In this document: in pieces, positions 13,830 through 22,198 of the stretch
Layout: every line of letters starts with the position of its first letter
How positions within the stretch are numbered: position 1 is the first letter of the stretch
Source of the DNA: a virus
Length of the DNA: 31,076 bases
Reading direction: 5' to 3' (one strand)
Virus record (IMG/VR): IMGVR_UViG_3300024346_000332
Coordinates: 1 to 31,076 of that record
Notes under the pieces: model-generated
Seen by the model: only the letters and a program-made list of their open reading frames with translations
What the model was told of the DNA's origin: nothing
Database searches by the model: none
Position numbers and translations under genes: made by a program

Positions 13830-15812
13830 CTATCTTAGACCGGCTAATTCTTTCATTCTATCCATTTCTGGATTCGTATCTTCTGCCTGTTTGTATCTTT
13901 CCGTCATTTCATATACACTTTCAATAAATGCTTTTGCTGGATTGATATACTGTTCACCGTAATCTTTTTCTACCATTGTTAGTACTGCTGTTTCGCCTTT
14001 TGGAAATGCACCTTCTTCTTTATCGTAGTAAGATAGTATGAACTCGCCTAATGGTGTCTTTTGTTCTTCTTTTTCTAACTTAATCTTTTCGCCGTCTGGG
14101 CCATCAATTTCATCGCCCTTTTTCTTGCCATTCATTTTGGCTTTTGCTACAGCGGCTGAGTATGCATTGCCTTCGTCCATATTATCGACTATTTGTTCAA
14201 TCACGCCTTGGATAATATCATCTCTATCGTCGTCAGCATGTAAGCCGTGTTCCATACCGTATTCGGTAATTTCTTGGTCAAGCTCTTGATCGCTCATGCC
14301 CATTGCTTTTGCTAGTGCTTCTTCGCCACCTTTTTCATATGCTGACATAAATTCGTCTGCCATTGCATCTGCTTTGCTTGGCTCTGCTTGCGGGTCAAAA
14401 CTTTCATCTGCAACATGTACTGATACCATATCGTCGCCGTTGTTAAGTCCGCCTTTTTTAACTTTTACATTGTCTTTGCCGTACTTTGCTACAGCTTCTT
14501 CTGGTGACATACTAGTTTGCTTCCACTTCATATCACCTTCAGCAAACTGACCCATCATTTCTTCAAAGCCTTGCTCTAGTTCAATTTCTTCTTTTGTTTT
14601 TACTTCGTCATCTTTGTCCCATGGTGCTTTTTTAAGACTAACTTTTTTCTTCTTCTCACCACGTGGAGTTTCATCTGCATCATAACGAGCGCGATCTTCT
14701 GCGCCTTCTGGTACACAGTTATTAACTCTTTTGCCACCCTTCATTTTAGTTTTAGGGTTACCAATCTTTTTACCATCCCAACATGCTGGACCGCCTGCTG
14801 GTGAACTTTTCTTTTCACCTAATAAATCTTCAGCAGTTATTTCTTCTGCTTTGTTTGCTTCGCTTACTAATTTGTAAATGTAGGGGAATACATCTGCAAG
14901 CTCTTCATTGAACTGTTTAATAGTAAGTTGATCAATCCAATTTTCAGCAACATCAGTAGGAACATCTTCAAGTACGGGGGTTTCAAATGCTTCAAATGTT
15001 TCTTTATAGTATGATGGCTTTTGTAATGATTCTAATGTTTTCTTAATTGTACCTACACGTTGTTTAACAACATCTACATACTCTGCTAGGCTTTCTGCCA
15101 TTACTGCTGAACGTCCCATATAAGATTTAAACTTACGTAGTTTGTTCATTTCTTCTGACATACTTACAATATGCTTACCAAAATCATCATGCGGTACTCC
15201 GCCTTCTGATACGTGTCTTGCCATTGCTCTTGCACCAGTAAGGTGTTTGAAAGGATATTTAAATCTTTCACCTTCTGAGCTTTCAACATATATTGCACCA
15301 ATTTTTCTTGTGCGTCCTGCGCTTGCTTCTTGATCAACACCTTCTGTATGTTTGATCATTAAACGTGCTCCATCAAAGTCTTGAAAAGACTGTCTTGATG
15401 TGCCATATAATTTTGATTCGTTCATTCCGTTATCCCCGTCACGATTCTTTGCCAAAAATTTGTAATCTCTTTGATCTAAATTAGATTTTGTTATGTCTCT
15501 TGTGTCAAATTCTAGTGTTCGTTTTCTTGCAAACATGCGTAGTTCTTTTAAGAAATCGTACCAGCCTTTTTTTGCTATATCTGATTCAGTAGCAACTAAG
15601 TCGCCACCGTATACTACTGCCACATTCTTTTCATCTAGACTTACACTAACTTTACCAATTGGACGACCTTCATTTACAAAGTCAAAATCAAAGTATCTAC
15701 CTAGTTTAGGTTCGTTAGTTACGTTACCTTCAGCATCACCTATAGTAATACTTGGAAAGCGTCCACGTATCTTATTAAATAGTTCTTCTGCTGTTGTGTC
15801 TAAATTCTGCAT
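13830..15812 (-). CDS. Large virion- or assembly-related protein of unknown function (660 aa)
   Basis: Using the ATG at 15810-15812 the product is 660 aa; the frame is open to a TTG at 15827, but the late promoter places the transcript start at the ATG. I do not recognise the family. The N-terminal ~280 residues look globular (GKVSVSLDEKNVAVVYGG, a Lys/Arg-rich YKFLAKNRDGDNG). From ~350 there is a Gly-rich CWDGKKIGNPKTKMKGGKRV block ending in NNCVPE, a short motif I recall from other marine phage proteins. The remainder is acidic and probably largely helical or disordered (YEKGGEEALAKAMGMSDQEL, DDDRDDIIQGVIEQIVD). Position after gp17 suggests a role in head assembly or packaging, not proven. 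Confidence 0.7.
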   Translation of the reverse strand: MQNLDTTAEELFNKIRGRFPSITIGDAEGNVTNEPKLGRYFDFDFVNEGRPIGKVSVSLDEKNVAVVYGGDLVATESDIAKKGWYDFLKELRMFARKRTLEFDTRDITKSNLDQRDYKFLAKNRDGDNGMNESKLYGTSRQSFQDFDGARLMIKHTEGVDQEASAGRTRKIGAIYVESSEGERFKYPFKHLTGARAMARHVSEGGVPHDDFGKHIVSMSEEMNKLRKFKSYMGRSAVMAESLAEYVDVVKQRVGTIKKTLESLQKPSYYKETFEAFETPVLEDVPTDVAENWIDQLTIKQFNEELADVFPYIYKLVSEANKAEEITAEDLLGEKKSSPAGGPACWDGKKIGNPKTKMKGGKRVNNCVPEGAEDRARYDADETPRGEKKKKVSLKKAPWDKDDEVKTKEEIELEQGFEEMMGQFAEGDMKWKQTSMSPEEAVAKYGKDNVKVKKGGLNNGDDMVSVHVADESFDPQAEPSKADAMADEFMSAYEKGGEEALAKAMGMSDQELDQEITEYGMEHGLHADDDRDDIIQGVIEQIVDNMDEGNAYSAAVAKAKMNGKKKGDEIDGPDGEKIKLEKEEQKTPLGEFILSYYDKEEGAFPKGETAVLTMVEKDYGEQYINPAKAFIESVYEMTERYKQAEDTNPEMDRMKELAGLR

Positions 15813-15817
15813 AAATG

Positions 15818-15825
15818 TATTTATC
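15818..15825 (-). promoter_or_regulatory. T4-like late promoter for the 660-aa gene
   Basis: The minus strand reads GATAAATA, then five bases (CATTT), then ATG. The predicted start is 15812, the A of ATG. The box overlaps the TGA stop of gp17. Confidence 0.6.
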
Positions 15826-17404
15826 AATAGTTACTGCTAATGAAGATAGGCATTGGTGGCTCATAATCTTCATCTTGTTCGGCTTGATTGAATGTATTAT
15901 ACACTCTTGGATCCCAGTCTTTTAGTACTGCCATCATTCTAATAGCAAGTAATGTAGCACTTACTAAATCATCTGTCATTCCTGACTTTGCTTGGAAACT
16001 TGAGCCTGTTGCAACAAAACCTTTTAGTTCTGATAATAAAGGTTTACTTATTATAGACATTTTATCGTTTTCTATCATAGTTTTAAGTCTACTACATGCA
16101 GTAATTTTTGTACCGTGTGTAGTATTAAATCCTTTACGGAACTTACGTACATGTCCTTTGCGTATAGGTTCACTTACAAATAGTCCGGGTATATTTTCTT
16201 CACCAAAGTCATTTATAACAATTAGTGCGGCTTCACCTATACCATTGTTTTCTACACTCCAATATACATTAGTATCGGACTTAGATTCAGTAGCAATGTA
16301 ATTACATATATCACTTAATACTCTAACTTGTCCTGGAATGCCTGTTTGGTTATGTTGCCACTCTGCTACTTGTTCATAACTAGGTAATTCAAATACTTCA
16401 ATTGCGGCATTATCGCCACCTGTTCCCATTGACGGATCTAATGCAACTGCATATGTAAACTCACTGCTTGGCTTTTTATACCAACGAGTTTGACCCATAT
16501 TTAATATAGGATTTTTACCATCCATTGCGGCTAACTTAATACTGTTAATAAGTGTTTCATCAAAGACTAAGAATTCACAGCCGTATTCACGTCTAAACTT
16601 TTCTTCGCCTATGCGTCCAATTTCTGCTTCTTTCCATTCTTCATCTCTATCTGGATGCTCCTGCCACTCTGCAACAAAACTATGAAATCCGTTTGACCCT
16701 AGTTCAGTTTCATTACCGTGTGCGTCAAACTTCTCTTCTGCTTGTTTCCAAATAGTAGCAAACGTATCTTCATCACTGTTAGGTGTGCTAGTAATAATAG
16801 CACGACCACCTGTTGCTAGTGTAGGTGATATTGATGTCCAAAACTCTTCTGCGATGTTAGGTTGCACAAATGCAAACTCGTCACAGTATAGTAATGATAT
16901 GGACATACCACGTCCAGTGTTTCCAGTAGTTGTTTGTGATACAATTCTACTGCCGTTTTCAAATTCAATTGAGCCTTTGTTATATGATGTAACACCTGCA
17001 CGTATGTGATCTTCACACGTTTCATATATGTAACGTATACGTGCCATAATCTCTTGAGCACCTGTGTATTTGTGTGCCGCAATTAGTATAGTTTGATCAG
17101 GTACAAACATTGCATACCATGCAAGGTATATTGCCGCACAAGTAGTTTTACCTGTTTGTCTAGGCATCATGTTTATATTAAAACGATAACTGTGATATGA
17201 ATGCATCAAACGTGTTTGATACTCATAAGGATCAAACAACAACTTACCTTGTACAGGATGTTGTATAAAAGCAAACTTCTTGGCAAAGTACATATACCCT
17301 GTGTCAGTATCTGTACATGCTAACAAGTCAGCAATTTGTGCTTCGCTAAATGATTCTTTTTGATTGGCCTTTTTAGTAAGGACACCGTCTAAACTCTTGC
17401 TCAT
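15824..17404 (-). CDS. 17: gp17 terminase large subunit
   Basis: The product is 526 aa from the ATG at 17402-17404; five extra codons to a TTG at 17419 would begin inside the terminator T-tract and are rejected. The ATPase domain has Walker A MPRQTGKTT near residues 80-88 and Walker B SLLYCDEFAF near 170-179, followed by an ITSTPN coupling motif. The C-terminal RNase H-like nuclease starts with VALDPSMGTGGDNAAIEV (first catalytic Asp about 323). It is the motor that packages and cuts concatemeric DNA with gp16. It is preceded directly by a terminator and a GTAAATA late promoter only four bases from the ATG, so a leaderless mRNA is predicted. Confidence 0.96.
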   Translation of the reverse strand: MSKSLDGVLTKKANQKESFSEAQIADLLACTDTDTGYMYFAKKFAFIQHPVQGKLLFDPYEYQTRLMHSYHSYRFNINMMPRQTGKTTCAAIYLAWYAMFVPDQTILIAAHKYTGAQEIMARIRYIYETCEDHIRAGVTSYNKGSIEFENGSRIVSQTTTGNTGRGMSISLLYCDEFAFVQPNIAEEFWTSISPTLATGGRAIITSTPNSDEDTFATIWKQAEEKFDAHGNETELGSNGFHSFVAEWQEHPDRDEEWKEAEIGRIGEEKFRREYGCEFLVFDETLINSIKLAAMDGKNPILNMGQTRWYKKPSSEFTYAVALDPSMGTGGDNAAIEVFELPSYEQVAEWQHNQTGIPGQVRVLSDICNYIATESKSDTNVYWSVENNGIGEAALIVINDFGEENIPGLFVSEPIRKGHVRKFRKGFNTTHGTKITACSRLKTMIENDKMSIISKPLLSELKGFVATGSSFQAKSGMTDDLVSATLLAIRMMAVLKDWDPRVYNTFNQAEQDEDYEPPMPIFISSNY

Positions 17405-17408
17405 ACTG

Positions 17409-17415
17409 TATTTAC
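17409..17415 (-). promoter_or_regulatory. T4-like late promoter for gp17
   Basis: The minus strand reads GTAAATA, four bases (CAGT), then ATG. The start is expected within one base of the A of ATG. The 16-base stretch GTAAATACAGTATGAG is identical to the promoter/start of the HNH gene at 25595. Confidence 0.6.
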
Positions 17416-17417
17416 TC

Positions 17418-17444
17418 AAAAAAATAGGGCCCGGAAGCCCTATT
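17418..17444 (-). terminator. Rho-independent terminator between the 230-aa gene and gp17
   Basis: On the minus strand AATAGGGC and GCCCTATT form an 8-bp stem around a 6-base TTCCGG loop, followed by seven T. It should stop transcripts from gp16 and the two following genes, forcing gp17 to use its own promoter. Confidence 0.85.
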
Positions 17445-17458
17445 GAATTTTGTGTATT

Positions 17459-18151
17459 TTAACTACAGCCGCAAGAGCTACAAGCCATTAACTTCGTTTT
17501 GCCTGGAGCGCCGCATTCTGGACAATCATGTTCTTCGCCTTCTTCATGATCGTGGTCGCCTGCTTCTTCTACATCGCCAGCCATTAACTCTTTAAGTCTA
17601 GCCGCTAATTTTTCTTTAATTTCGTCTTGTAACGCCATTGGATTGTCGCCACCCTGTGTTGCAGGATATGCCGCTTTAGACTTATGTAAATCATCGCCTG
17701 AATTAATTACATCGTCTATTGCACTGTATTTTTCATCTGGCTCGTTAGCATATGCTTCGTCTGCAACTGCTTCGTCATCCATTTCGATGTCATCATTACA
17801 ACTACTTGCACCAACATGTTGCTTACCGCAATTATCACATGGCTCATCTTGCATGCCTGGTTTAAGATCATCCATGTCTTTTTCCATGTCTGGACCTTTA
17901 ACTATATCACGTAGTCTTTCCATATCTCTACGCATTGGCATAATGTCAGCGCCAACTTCCTTTGCGCCTTCCATGCCTGCGTTTTTCATCATATCAATTA
18001 AATCTGCAACATGTTCTTTGCCGCTTGCATTCATTGATACATTCATTGTTACTGGGTTACCTTTGTCCATCTCAGGTGCTGTACTAGGCATAGGCATTGG
18101 TAAGCCTTCCTGTGCAACATCAATCGACTCTATTAACTTTTTCATATTCAT
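17459..18151 (-). CDS. Acidic zinc-ribbon protein of unknown function (230 aa)
   Basis: I do not recognise the family. The sequence is Met/Asp/Glu-rich and mostly low complexity. Two Cys clusters are visible: CDNC near 105-108 with a further Cys at 118, and a C-terminal CPEC (210-213) with CSSCGC (224-229), preceded by a His/Glu-rich stretch GDHDHEEGEEHDC. The latter pattern (CxxC...CxxC) resembles a zinc ribbon. KLAARLKELM before it looks helical. The ATG overlaps the TAA of the upstream gene (TAATG), with CGGAG as ribosome-binding site. Its place between gp16 and gp17 hints at a head-assembly or packaging role; an internal scaffold component is another option. Confidence 0.72.
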   Translation of the reverse strand: MNMKKLIESIDVAQEGLPMPMPSTAPEMDKGNPVTMNVSMNASGKEHVADLIDMMKNAGMEGAKEVGADIMPMRRDMERLRDIVKGPDMEKDMDDLKPGMQDEPCDNCGKQHVGASSCNDDIEMDDEAVADEAYANEPDEKYSAIDDVINSGDDLHKSKAAYPATQGGDNPMALQDEIKEKLAARLKELMAGDVEEAGDHDHEEGEEHDCPECGAPGKTKLMACSSCGCS

Positions 18152-18672
18152 TAGTTTGTCTCCGATACCGCCGCACTTGGATCGTGCTCACGTTCTGTTT
18201 TTACTTTTTCAAGTTCTTTCAATAATTCCATTACTCTGTTTTCACCAACTGAGTCTTGTGCGCTTTCGCCGCCCATGTCTTCTGTTGTTAACTTTGTTTG
18301 ATATACATTGTCCTCAGGCATTTCCTGATATTTCTCTTGCATCTCTAATGGATTTCTTACAATAATATGTGCTTGGTCTATGCTACAGCACTGTCCAATA
18401 TACTCTTGTAAAACTTGTTGTGTGGAAGGATAGTTAAGTTCGACTTCAAAGTAAGTAACTTCCATGTTTTCCAACTGTGGAAAATCTAATGGACGTTCTG
18501 TAATAGGTGTCTTTTTACCTTTGCTTATACTAGCAACATCATACTTTTGTAAGCATGTTTTGATGCTTTCTTCGCAACCTTCAGGCAAAACACCTGCAAT
18601 ACCTATTTTAAATGCATAAGTCTTTTTAGACTCGTTTAGCAATTCTTGAAATCGTGTTTCCATATTATCCAT
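18151..18672 (-). CDS. Protein of unknown function between gp16 and gp17 (173 aa)
   Basis: The frame gives 173 aa from the ATG at 18672, or 170 aa from the ATG at 18663, which is better spaced from an AGGATGG tract. An N-terminal YAFKIGIAGVLPEGCEESIKTCL segment followed by VTYFEVELNYPSTQQVLQEYI suggests a small alpha/beta domain of about 120 residues; the last 45 residues end in a charged helix (VMELLKELEKVKTEREHD). I do not recognise the family. It has a GATAAATA late promoter and overlaps the next gene by one base, so it is a late gene, probably related to packaging or the head. Confidence 0.7.
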   Translation of the reverse strand: MDNMETRFQELLNESKKTYAFKIGIAGVLPEGCEESIKTCLQKYDVASISKGKKTPITERPLDFPQLENMEVTYFEVELNYPSTQQVLQEYIGQCCSIDQAHIIVRNPLEMQEKYQEMPEDNVYQTKLTTEDMGGESAQDSVGENRVMELLKELEKVKTEREHDPSAAVSETN

Positions 18673-18682
18673 CCTATATAAG

Positions 18683-19183
18683 TTATTTATCCTTATCGAG
18701 TCCTTTGAGCTTTTCTAAGAGGCTATTGCGATCTGTTACAACATAGCCTTCTCCAGCAATCATACCGTCTTCACTAATGCCACCGTCTTTATCTTGCTTT
18801 TCTTTTCTAAGTTGTAGTTCAACCATTTTTAACTTATTATTAAGTTTTGCTACTTTTGCATCTAGTCCTGTTTTAAGCAGGCCGCCTGCAACTTCAAATA
18901 CTCTACCACTGTAACGGCTTTCTACATTCATACCAAGATTCATTAAATCGTCATATGCTTCAAGTGCTTTATCTGCTATTTCATTTAACTCACTATCTGC
19001 TTTATCACCTAAGCCTTTAACAGCTGGTAATGCGCTTGTAATTTTATCAAACTCTGCTATATCACGAAAGCTATCTTCATGAGCTACTTCGTGTTTTGTT
19101 TGTGCTTTTTCTTGTTTCTCTGCCTGTTGTATAATTTCTTTTGAATCAGGCATGTTGAGTAAATCTTCTAGTTTTTTGGTCAT
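18683..19183 (-). CDS. 16: gp16 terminase small subunit
   Basis: The 166-aa product is nearly the size of T4 gp16 (164 aa). The diagnostic stretch is AYDDLMNLGMNVESRYSGRVFEVAGGLLKTGLDAKVAKLNNKLKMV (about 75-120), matching the central coiled-coil/oligomerisation region of T4 gp16, followed by a Lys-rich ELQLRKEKQDK. gp16 forms rings that recognise viral DNA and stimulate gp17. The C-terminus ends in a short helix. It starts with ATG at 19181-19183 after an AGGA ribosome-binding site and a GATAAATA late promoter. Confidence 0.9.
   Translation of the reverse strand: MTKKLEDLLNMPDSKEIIQQAEKQEKAQTKHEVAHEDSFRDIAEFDKITSALPAVKGLGDKADSELNEIADKALEAYDDLMNLGMNVESRYSGRVFEVAGGLLKTGLDAKVAKLNNKLKMVELQLRKEKQDKDGGISEDGMIAGEGYVVTDRNSLLEKLKGLDKDK
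18684..18691 (-). promoter_or_regulatory. T4-like late promoter for the 173-aa gene
   Basis: GATAAATA on the minus strand, with the predicted start near 18678 and a short TATAGG leader before the first ATG. The last codons and stop of gp16 lie in the box. Confidence 0.55.
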
Positions 19184-19210
19184 GTGTCCTATACCATTAT
19201 ATGCTACTAT

Positions 19211-19218
19211 TATTTATC
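19211..19218 (-). promoter_or_regulatory. T4-like late promoter for gp16
   Basis: GATAAATA on the minus strand. The predicted start near 19205 leaves a leader of about 20 nt with AGGA. The TAA stop of gp4 is embedded in the box. Confidence 0.55.
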
Positions 19219-19651
19219 GTCTTTTACCGTTGTGGAATATATCTTTTTCTGTTATGACTCTAAAGAATATACCTTTTTGTTTACAGTATGCCCTTGCGGC
19301 TTCCCATTTTGCTTGGTTAACTACCCAAGAAGCCTGGTTATGTTTACTACGGCCTAGTTTTTCTTTTACTGCTTGATTCTCTGGCTTTACTTCTATTAGT
19401 TCTACACGTTGCTTTCCTTTACGGTCTGCGTATGCAATAAAGAAGTCCGGAACATATATTGTATGCTTTCCGGTTAATGGATTCTTATATGGAATTTTAA
19501 TTGCTTCACTTGCCCATTTAGCAACACTTGGGTGTTCGTCGCAAAATCGCATAAACGTAAACTCCCAACTACTTCTATAAGTTGGTGTCTTTGTACCTAT
19601 ATACTTCTCAGGATTTTTGAGACTATATTTTCCCTGTGCAAATCTTCCCAT
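19214..19651 (-). CDS. 4: gp4-like head completion protein
   Basis: This 145-aa protein matches T4 gp4 (gp50/65 head-completion family, about 150 aa). It begins with a basic FAQGKYSLKNPEKYIG and continues YRSSWEFTFMRFCDEHPSVAKWASE, then VPDFFIAYADRKGKQRVELIEVKPENQ. The E...PDF...(I)EVKP pattern is that of a PDDEXK/TnsA-like nuclease fold: Glu near 30, Asp near 69 and the Glu-x-Lys near 87-89. The T4 protein finishes packaged heads before tail joining. No Shine-Dalgarno sequence is obvious before the ATG, but the gene follows the upstream stop by six bases and may be coupled. Confidence 0.83.
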   Translation of the reverse strand: MGRFAQGKYSLKNPEKYIGTKTPTYRSSWEFTFMRFCDEHPSVAKWASEAIKIPYKNPLTGKHTIYVPDFFIAYADRKGKQRVELIEVKPENQAVKEKLGRSKHNQASWVVNQAKWEAARAYCKQKGIFFRVITEKDIFHNGKRR

Positions 19652-19657
19652 GGCATT

Positions 19658-20026
19658 TTAGTATATGATGTTTCGCTTTTCAATTTTTTCGTAATTTGAA
19701 GTTACTTTAAATCCAAGTGTGCTTGTTTTTTCTCTACTGTAGTTTAGTACGTTAGCAATGATATCACTCATCTGTGTTGAGTTAATACCTTTTAGTGTAT
19801 CAATAAGTTCAAACACATTTATGTCATCTACTTTTGCTTGATTTAAGATTGCTGTACCTACTGCAATAGCACTTGATTTTTCGAAACCTCTATTTTCAAA
19901 AAAGCCTATTACTGCGTCAACATCATTTGCCGGATAAGAAGTTTTTTCTGTTAAGTATTGATTGAAAAATTCTTTAACTTCTGCACCGCTATCTTGTGCT
20001 GGAACTGCTGGTAAATTGTTTGCCAT
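19658..20026 (-). CDS. Probable tail-associated protein of unknown function (122 aa)
   Basis: I do not recognise a named family. The 122-aa product is mainly helical in appearance (VKEFFNQYLTEKTSYPANDVDAVIGFFENRGFEKSSAIAVGTAIL) with no membrane segment. It starts one base after the stop of the tube-like protein and precedes gp4, with GGAAAC as a modest ribosome-binding site. The tight link to tail genes and the regular codon use make it a real late gene. A chaperone or minor tail/head-completion role is possible. Confidence 0.65.
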   Translation of the reverse strand: MANNLPAVPAQDSGAEVKEFFNQYLTEKTSYPANDVDAVIGFFENRGFEKSSAIAVGTAILNQAKVDDINVFELIDTLKGINSTQMSDIIANVLNYSREKTSTLGFKVTSNYEKIEKRNIIY

Positions 20027-20027
20027 A

Positions 20028-21443
20028 TTATACGTTTCCTAATGGATTCTTTTGTGCGGCAATAGTACTACTGCCTGTTTGTGACTCTCTGTATTTAGTG
20101 ACTATGGAGTTGGTAATGGATAACATCTTGGGATCTTCATTAGATAGTAATTGATCAACTTCTGTTTTAACTATTGTTTTTTCGTTTATAGTAAGGTTAT
20201 CGTACGCTCCAAGTCCTGCGGCATTACCTATATTATACCCTGCTAGTGTACTTACTGCACCAATTGCAACAGCTCTTTCTGCAACTAAGTCTTTTAGTTC
20301 TGCATTATTGGCTAGTGCTGTTTGTAATTCTGCTGTATCTATTTGTTTGTTTTGCTTAACAGTTGTAATTGCTTTTGCTTCAGTTGTTTGTGTACCATTG
20401 CCACCGGATTTTGGAAAACTAGTATTAGCAAGTCCACTTACGTTAGTTCCTGTTGCTGTTCTAATAGTTTGTCCTGCAACTTGATATGCTTCGTTACGCA
20501 AACCTTCTTTAGTAAGTTTCTTAGCGTTTTTAACTGTACGTGCCGCTGTAAGTAATGTACCTAAGTCTGCTTTACCGCCTGCTAAATCTCCTAGCACACT
20601 AACACCGCCTGCTAGTACACCCGAGCTACCAAATAGGCTTCCGCCACTACCTGCGGCAATTGGACTAGGTGTTGAATCATAATGTTCTGTTGCAAACCCT
20701 TTAGGTGTTGATCCTTCTACAACAGCACCGTCTGCATAAAATACAGTTTCGTATGCTACTGTCATTGTATTCTGCACAGGGTCTGCACCTGCTGAATTAT
20801 CAAGTGTATCGTGTGACCATTTTTCAATAATTGGGTTTACTAATGTTAGCGTAAGATATTGATGTCTTGCTAACTGTGATATTTGTATACTTGTAAAAAA
20901 CGGTTCGTATTGATTGTTATCTAAACCAAAGCGGTCACCGTTCTGTGTACTACCTTTGTACGTATTAAATCTACTATATGGTCTTGCACTTTGATTTGGT
21001 GCTCCTGCGCCATCTCTGCTACCATATGTACCGTCTCTAAACATATAGTTATAGTATGCTGTCCATAACTGTGTTGTTATGCTATTGTTATCATCGTGGA
21101 ATACAATATTTACAGGTGAATAATCTATACGTGTTTGTACATTCTTTTTACGATTGTATTTGTTCTTAACTTCAGTTGTTATATCATAACTAGGCATAGT
21201 TACACTTTTAACAAGCATATTAACTTCATTAGTATGTCTGCCAACCCAACCTGGTAATACTTTGTTTACTACGTTGTCATTTAAATTAAGTGTTACATGA
21301 TATAGAAACTTTTGTTTGGGAGCTAAACGAAAGTTGTCGTCTGTGAATAAACGTGCCGCATGTGAATAGTCGGCCATGTCGCCCTTTGGACTAAGTGCGC
21401 CGTTTACTAAGTTATCTAAGAATCCATTGAATATGTTCGCCAT
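20028..21443 (-). CDS. Second tail-tube-fold protein (gp19/gp54-like), 471 aa
   Basis: Residues ~40-235 show the signature of a tube-type domain: LVKSVTMPSYDITTEVKNKYNRKK and PVNIVFHDDNNSITTQLWTAYYNYMF, with a later YLTLTLVNPIIEKWSHDTLD and MTVAYETVFY. These correspond in order to VTRPNVSFETMTVDVYNSRV, ITLTLRDDA and VTVALTVKYDNA in gp19. The remaining ~230 residues are a Gly/Ala-rich region (SGGSLFGSSGVLAGGVSVLG) with a helical C-terminus. In T4, gp54 and gp48 have tube-like folds and initiate the tube at the baseplate, so a baseplate-tube or terminator role is likely. The late promoter at 21449 places the ATG at the transcript start; no Shine-Dalgarno sequence. The exact T4 counterpart is uncertain. 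Confidence 0.72.
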   Translation of the reverse strand: MANIFNGFLDNLVNGALSPKGDMADYSHAARLFTDDNFRLAPKQKFLYHVTLNLNDNVVNKVLPGWVGRHTNEVNMLVKSVTMPSYDITTEVKNKYNRKKNVQTRIDYSPVNIVFHDDNNSITTQLWTAYYNYMFRDGTYGSRDGAGAPNQSARPYSRFNTYKGSTQNGDRFGLDNNQYEPFFTSIQISQLARHQYLTLTLVNPIIEKWSHDTLDNSAGADPVQNTMTVAYETVFYADGAVVEGSTPKGFATEHYDSTPSPIAAGSGGSLFGSSGVLAGGVSVLGDLAGGKADLGTLLTAARTVKNAKKLTKEGLRNEAYQVAGQTIRTATGTNVSGLANTSFPKSGGNGTQTTEAKAITTVKQNKQIDTAELQTALANNAELKDLVAERAVAIGAVSTLAGYNIGNAAGLGAYDNLTINEKTIVKTEVDQLLSNEDPKMLSITNSIVTKYRESQTGSSTIAAQKNPLGNV

Positions 21444-21448
21444 ACTAA

Positions 21449-21456
21449 TATTTATC
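21449..21456 (-). promoter_or_regulatory. T4-like late promoter for the 471-aa gene
   Basis: The minus strand reads GATAAATA, five bases (TTAGT), then ATG. The predicted start 21443 is the A of ATG. Confidence 0.6.
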
Positions 21457-21482
21457 CAATGTTATTAACTGCGTATAAAATG

Positions 21483-21504
21483 AAAAAGGGGCAATGAAGC
21501 CCCT
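21483..21504 (-). terminator. Rho-independent terminator after gp19
   Basis: On the minus strand AGGGGC and GCCCCT form the stem around a 6-base loop, followed by TTTTT. It ends the gp18-gp19 transcription unit, so the following 471-aa gene depends on its own late promoter. Confidence 0.85.
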
Positions 21505-21533
21505 AATCCTAATTTGTTGTACTATTAAGTAAC

Positions 21534-22172
21534 TTAGCTTGCGCCAGTTGTACTTGCTATAGCCGCTACTGATCTTCCAATAGCAGTACCTACTCCACCA
21601 CCGCTTGCGCCTGATGTTTGGATAGCATTGTCGTACTTAACTGTTAATGCAACTGTTACTGGTTCGTTAGCACTGTATGCTAATGAATTGTAATTTGCAC
21701 TTTCTAAGTAACAACCGTATAGTTCAAAAGTTTCTAATGTTTCTGGTGCGTAGTTACCGTTACCACCGTCTAGAATTTCGATTCTAGTTACAAACTTATA
21801 ATCAATTCCGCTTGCCGCACTTGACTGTTCCATAAAATCGAACTGTCTTTGTAGTTGTTCACCAACTAGTTTTTGTACAGCACCAGTAGCATCGTCTCTT
21901 AAAGTAAGTGTAATAGCTTCCCAGGTATGTTTACCTGCAAGATAAACTCTTGAGTTATATACGTCAACAGTCATTGTCTCGAAGCTTACGTTTGGTCTAG
22001 TAACATCCTGAACCTGTTTTGTTAGTTCAGTAACTTCGCCTGCACTTACACCAAAGTTTTCCAGTGACACTCTAAAGCGATACTGGAGTTTTGGCATAAG
22101 TAACCCTTGGGTAGAGTTACTTGCATCCGAAGCTAATGGAACTGTGATTTTTGATAATGATGAAATAGCCAT
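21534..22172 (-). CDS. 19: gp19 tail tube protein
   Basis: This 212-aa protein resembles T4 gp19 (163 aa) with about 50 extra residues. Recognisable elements are LLMPKLQYRFRVSLENFG (27-44), VTRPNVSFETMTVDVYNSRVYLAGKHTWEAITLTLRDD (about 74-111), LETFELYGCYLESANYN and VTVALTVKYDNA. gp19 forms the inner tube around which gp18 contracts. The C-terminal 25 residues are Gly/Ala/Ser-rich. It follows gp18 by 38 bases, with its own late promoter and a good TTAGGAG ribosome-binding site. Confidence 0.9.
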   Translation of the reverse strand: MAISSLSKITVPLASDASNSTQGLLMPKLQYRFRVSLENFGVSAGEVTELTKQVQDVTRPNVSFETMTVDVYNSRVYLAGKHTWEAITLTLRDDATGAVQKLVGEQLQRQFDFMEQSSAASGIDYKFVTRIEILDGGNGNYAPETLETFELYGCYLESANYNSLAYSANEPVTVALTVKYDNAIQTSGASGGGVGTAIGRSVAAIASTTGAS

Positions 22173-22198
22173 TTACTTTGCTCCTAATTTGTTATATA

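Noticed and set aside
15813-15827. TTG start giving five extra residues to the 660-aa protein; likewise TTG starts at 17419 for gp17, 10208 for the HAD-like gene and 6622 for the short GT-B gene.
   Set aside because: An ATG lies shortly downstream in each case. For the first two the TTG falls inside or before the late promoter or terminator, so it would not be in the transcript.
17643-18365. A 240-codon open frame on the plus strand opposite the acidic 230-aa gene and its neighbour.
   Set aside because: It spans two well-supported minus-strand genes, has no ribosome-binding site or promoter, and is rich in Ser/Leu as expected from the complement of acidic coding sequence.
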